Source: an uncultured Prevotella sp.
GTDB taxonomy: Bacteria > Bacteroidota > Bacteroidia > Bacteroidales > Bacteroidaceae
Direction: 5' to 3'
Assembly: GCA_946614435.1 (NCBI GenBank)
Contig: CAMOGW010000013.1
Coordinates: 1 to 64,000 of the forward strand
Length of the DNA: 64,000 bases
Positions 61,061-64,000 of the stretch are shown one piece after another. The notes beneath the pieces are model-generated. The model had not been told where the DNA came from. It worked only from the letters and a program-made list of their open reading frames with translations, and made no database searches. Position numbers and translations under genes: made by a program. The number at the start of each line of letters is the position of its first letter. The stretch's first letter is position 1.

Positions 61061-62554
61061 TTACAGTGTCACGCCGTTCTTGAAGATGGCTATCTCGCGA
61101 TAGTCGTTCTCCTCATTGCGGGCTTTCTCACCTGATGCAACAGCCAGCACCTTGTCGATGAACTCGGGCACGAGCTCTTCCATGGTGCGTCCTTCAACAA
61201 GCTGTCCGGCTGAGAAGTCAACCCAGTTGGGCTTGCGACGGGCCAAGGTGGGATTTGTGGCAATCTTCATCGTGGGAACGAATGTGCCGAAGGGGGTGCC
61301 GCGTCCGGTGGTGAAGAGCACGAGGTGGCATCCGCTGGAGGCGAGGGCAGTGGCGGCTACGAGGTCGTTGCCGGGAGCCGACAGCAGGTTGAGGCCAGTG
61401 TGCTGCAGGCGGTCGCCATACTCCATCACGCCGCTGACAGGGGCGCGTCCGCACTTCTGCGTGCATCCGAGCGCCTTGTCTTCAAGGGTAGATATGCCGC
61501 CAGCCTTGTTGCCTGGTGAAGGATTCTCGCCGACGGGCTCGCCGTGGGAGAGGAAGTAGTTCTTGAAGTTGTTGATGAGCGAGACGGTCTTCTCGAACAG
61601 CTCGGGCGTCTCGCAACGGTTCATGAGGATGGTCTCGGCACCAAACATCTCGGGCACCTCAGTGAGCACGCTCGTGCCGCCCTGTGCCACGAGCCAGTCG
61701 CTGAACTCGCCTACGAGCGGATTGGCGGTGATGCCAGAGAAGCCGTCGCTGCCGCCGCACTTGAGACCTACGCGCAGCTTCGATACAGGTACGTCCTGTC
61801 GCTTGTCGTTCTTGGCGATGGCATAGAGCTCGCGCAGTACCTGCATGGCTGCCTCTACCTCGTCGCCCTCCACTTTCTGCGTGACGAGGAGCCGGATGCG
61901 GTCCTTGTCGTAGTCGCCCAGTGTCTCCATGAAGGCATCGGGCTGATTGTTCTCGCAGCCCAGTCCCAAGACGAGCACGGCGCCAGCATTAGGGTGGAGC
62001 ACAATGTCGCGCAGCACCTTGCGGGTGTTCTCATGGTCGCCCGAGAGCTGTGAACAGCCGAAGTTGTGATGCCAGGCATACACGCTGTCGATGCCCTCGC
62101 AGCCCGTCTCCTCGCGCAGCTTCTTGGCGATTCGCTCGGCTATGCCGTTGACGCATCCCACAGTGGGCACAATCCACACCTCATTGCGAATGCCTACTTC
62201 GCCATTCTTGCGAACGTAGCCCTTGAATGTACGATTCTCTTTCTTGATGTTAAGTGGCTCGTTTACAGGATTGTATGTATATTCGAGTGTGCCAGCCAGA
62301 TTCGTCTTCAGATTATTTTCGTTCACCCATTCGCCGGCCTTCAGGTCGCGACGGGCATGACCGATGGGGTAGCCGTACTTGATGATGTTCTCGCCCTCCT
62401 TCACATCGCGGAGCAGCACTTTATGGCCAGCAGGCACGTCCTCTGCCAGTACGACGCGCTCACCTCCGGCTTCAATCACGTCGCCTTTCTTTTTCTCAAC
62501 GAGGCAGACAACTACAGAGTCTGCAGGATTAATTTTCAAATAGGTTTGTTGCAT
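61061..62554 (-). CDS. uxaA: Altronate dehydratase
   Basis: 497 residues from the ATG at 62554 (MQQTYLKINPADSVVV); the ORF-track start is 11 codons upstream. The N-terminal SAF domain (about 10-80) is followed by the UxaA C-domain with GYVRKNGEVGIRNEVWIVPTVGCVN, WHHNFGCSQL, and the metal-site Cys-rich blocks (LGLGCENNQPD, LKCGGSDGFSGITANP, GCTQKCGRAPV). It dehydrates D-altronate to 2-keto-3-deoxygluconate. It follows the LacI-type regulator by 46 bp. Confidence 0.95.
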   Translation of the reverse strand: MQQTYLKINPADSVVVCLVEKKKGDVIEAGGERVVLAEDVPAGHKVLLRDVKEGENIIKYGYPIGHARRDLKAGEWVNENNLKTNLAGTLEYTYNPVNEPLNIKKENRTFKGYVRKNGEVGIRNEVWIVPTVGCVNGIAERIAKKLREETGCEGIDSVYAWHHNFGCSQLSGDHENTRKVLRDIVLHPNAGAVLVLGLGCENNQPDAFMETLGDYDKDRIRLLVTQKVEGDEVEAAMQVLRELYAIAKNDKRQDVPVSKLRVGLKCGGSDGFSGITANPLVGEFSDWLVAQGGTSVLTEVPEMFGAETILMNRCETPELFEKTVSLINNFKNYFLSHGEPVGENPSPGNKAGGISTLEDKALGCTQKCGRAPVSGVMEYGDRLQHTGLNLLSAPGNDLVAATALASSGCHLVLFTTGRGTPFGTFVPTMKIATNPTLARRKPNWVDFSAGQLVEGRTMEELVPEFIDKVLAVASGEKARNEENDYREIAIFKNGVTL

Positions 62555-62600
62555 AACGATTAGTATTTTGTTTAGATGAATAATCATTGGTGGATGGGGG

Positions 62601-63668
62601 CTACCCCATGTTCTCGCGACGATAGAAATTAATGTTCTCGCGCGTAAGCAGTTCGATGGGCATGTAGTTGACGGGGTTCACCTCTTTCTTCATAATGATG
62701 GCATTGAACAGAGTCATCACGCAAGCATAGCCCTGCATGTAAGCATGCTGGGCCACGAGGAAGGAAATGCTGCCCTGTTTCACGCACTCTGCATTCTTGG
62801 GCACCACGTCGTAGCCCATAATCTGCACGTCGCGGCGATTGCTCTTCAAGAGAAATTCACCCACGATGTGAGCCTTTGAGTTGAAAGTGATGCAATGGTG
62901 GATGTTGGGGTGAGCCTTGAAAAACGTCTCAAGCGTGTTGTCGTAGGTCTCGGGCTTGTCCCAAGGCAGATCTACGTCAATGATGTTGACCTTTGGGAAG
63001 TGGTCGGCCATGTAGTGACGGAAGCCCGTCTCGCGGTTCATCTGCTGTTTGGAGCCCACCTGTCCGTTCTTGAGCAGCTTCATGAGCATAATCTCTTTCT
63101 CTTTCAGAGCGACCAGCATGAGCATGCGTGCAGCGAAGTAGCCGCTCTGGAAGGAGTCCTGCCCGTAGAAGGCCAATGGCTTGAGATCGGGCATGTAGGA
63201 GTCGAGCAGGATGAAGGGAATCTGCAGTTCGTGCAGCTTGTCGGTGAAGAGCCTGGTCACGTCGAGCGTTGAGGGAATGACAATCACGCCGTCGGGCTGC
63301 TCTTTCAGACATTCGCGTGCCGTCTTTGAGAAGCTTGTGGGGTTGAACCGTTCATAATACATGATGTGAAGGGTGATGCCGAAGTCGCGTCGCAGCTCTG
63401 TGGCACCGCTTGCTCCTTCCTCAATCTCGTCCCAGTAAGCCTCGTTCTCGTGGCTGGGTATGACCAGGAAAAATCGGTAGTCCTTGTTGTAGGCCAGAGC
63501 CGAAGCATACATGTTGGGACGGTAGTCCATTTCCTCGAGCGCCTTCTCTACCTTCTCTCGCGCTGCTTTCGAAACGTTGGGGCGCTCGTGCAGCACACGG
63601 TCAACGGTTCCTACACTCACGCCAGCGCGCTCGGCTATATCCTTAATACGAATTTTGTCTGAAGCCAT
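62601..63668 (-). CDS. LacI family transcriptional regulator of hexuronate use
   Basis: 355 residues. N-terminal HTH with hinge helix (IRIKDIAERAGVSVGTVDRVLHERPNVSKAAREKV) and a periplasmic-binding-protein-like effector domain of the Peripla_BP_4 type (YFAARMLMLVALKEKEIMLMKL). It is located between uxaA (same strand) and the divergent kdgK, so it most likely controls this hexuronate cluster in response to a uronate intermediate. The effector is inferred from context. Confidence 0.9.
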   Translation of the reverse strand: MASDKIRIKDIAERAGVSVGTVDRVLHERPNVSKAAREKVEKALEEMDYRPNMYASALAYNKDYRFFLVIPSHENEAYWDEIEEGASGATELRRDFGITLHIMYYERFNPTSFSKTARECLKEQPDGVIVIPSTLDVTRLFTDKLHELQIPFILLDSYMPDLKPLAFYGQDSFQSGYFAARMLMLVALKEKEIMLMKLLKNGQVGSKQQMNRETGFRHYMADHFPKVNIIDVDLPWDKPETYDNTLETFFKAHPNIHHCITFNSKAHIVGEFLLKSNRRDVQIMGYDVVPKNAECVKQGSISFLVAQHAYMQGYACVMTLFNAIIMKKEVNPVNYMPIELLTRENINFYRRENMG

Positions 63669-63693
63669 TGTTATAATAAAAGTAATCTTCTTG

Positions 63694-63824
63694 CAAAATT
63701 AGGAAAAAGAAATGAAATAACAAAACGATTGGGAGTGAACTTTCTGTCGGGCGGCCATATTTTTATGGAAAGGGCGAATTTTTTTGCTAACTTTTGTTTG
63801 TTTAGAAAAAAAACACTATCTTTG
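63694..63824. promoter_or_regulatory. Divergent promoters of the regulator-uxaA and kdgK operons
   Basis: Minus strand: TTTG (63721-63724) and TAATTTTG (63694-63701), 19 bp apart, for the regulator. Plus strand: TATCTTTG at 63817-63824 with TTTG-rich sequence upstream (63792-63800) for kdgK. A LacI-type operator palindrome would be expected here, but no clear one was seen. Confidence 0.6.
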
Positions 63825-63877
63825 CCACTGTAAATGAATAATATTTAGTTTAATCTATAAAAAACAAACAAAAATCT

Positions 63878-64000
63878 ATGGCTAAAATCGTAACATTAGG
63901 CGAGATTATGCTTCGCCTGTCGCCTCAGGGCAATGACCGTTTCATTCAGAGTGAGTCCTTCCGTATTATCCCCGGTGGCGGCGAAGCAAACGTTGCTGTG
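63878..64000 (+). CDS. kdgK: 2-keto-3-deoxygluconate kinase, 5' part
   Basis: 41 codons from the ATG at 63878 to the window end: MAKIVTLGEIMLRLSPQG, then FRIIPGGGEANVAV. This is the N-terminal signature of PfkB-family KDG kinases, with the GGxxANVA substrate loop. It phosphorylates the KDG made by UxaA to KDPG. The rest of the gene lies outside the window. Confidence 0.85.
   Translation, partial: MAKIVTLGEIMLRLSPQGNDRFIQSESFRIIPGGGEANVAV

Overview
The window looks like chromosomal DNA from a Bacteroidota species, most likely Prevotellaceae (Prevotella/Segatella/Xylanibacter-like). Start regions carry the phylum's -7 box (TAnnTTTG, seen as TATCTTTG, TAACTTTG, TACCTTTG, TAATTTTG) with few purine-rich ribosome sites. 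The ATP synthase genes are in the Bacteroidetes order D-C-orf-B-E-F-H-A-G. A type B (CHU_C) type IX sorting domain, a CTnDOT-type integrase, a VirE/BRO/HU/'smalltalk' module and a GH106 enzyme are also present. The genus is an inference; no rRNA or tRNA was found.

Layout. 1-2.3 kb: end of an integrated element, with two small HTH (excisionase-like) genes and a tyrosine recombinase. 2.4-2.6 kb: an 82-bp tandem repeat that duplicates the dcp promoter region. 2.6-6.8 kb: dcp, a dCMP-deaminase-like gene and an S41 protease, ending at a strong bidirectional terminator. 6.9-14.0 kb: complete F1Fo ATP synthase operon. 14.2-18.1 kb: flavoprotein, then methylmalonyl-CoA epimerase/decarboxylase genes, including a 50-residue protein missed by the ORF track. 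18.3-19.8 kb: uxaB. 19.9-26.1 kb: lon-tgt-lptF/G-DEAD helicase. 26.2-27.6 kb: trmN6-like and nitrilase-family genes. 27.7-31.8 kb: rhamnogalacturonan-degrading operon (CE12 esterase, GH106 rhamnosidase, a His9 membrane peptide). 31.8-35.4 kb: uvrA and a secreted CHU_C protein.

35.5-50.7 kb is an accessory island between the CHU_C gene and leuB. Its left part holds a VirE/DUF3987 primase-like gene, a BRO antirepressor, an M15 peptidase and orphan genes. Its right end holds an HU-like gene and a 33-residue 'smalltalk' peptide. Between them are a BspA fragment, an AAA ATPase, an ECF sigma/membrane protein/secreted protein/lectin operon, and a graveyard of defence genes: an AlbA-type regulator lacking its N-terminus, a YoeB toxin 3' end, an hsdR with an internal deletion, and an AbiEii fragment. 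An AT-rich dyad flanked by GGTCA/TGACC iterations (49.58-49.73 kb) shares about 26 bp with the left edge of the island (35.94 kb).

50.9-60.6 kb is core metabolism: leuB, nth, ilvC, a HAD phosphatase, pgi, a nucleotidyltransferase, an NhaC-type antiporter, a zinc metallopeptidase and an acidic protein. 61.0-64.0 kb has uxaA, a LacI-type regulator and the start of kdgK. With uxaB and the rhamnogalacturonan genes, the window encodes much of a pectin-to-KDPG route, with uxaC and kdgA presumably elsewhere. The most interesting material is the island: its iteron-like dyad, the sigma/lectin operon and the defence-gene remnants.
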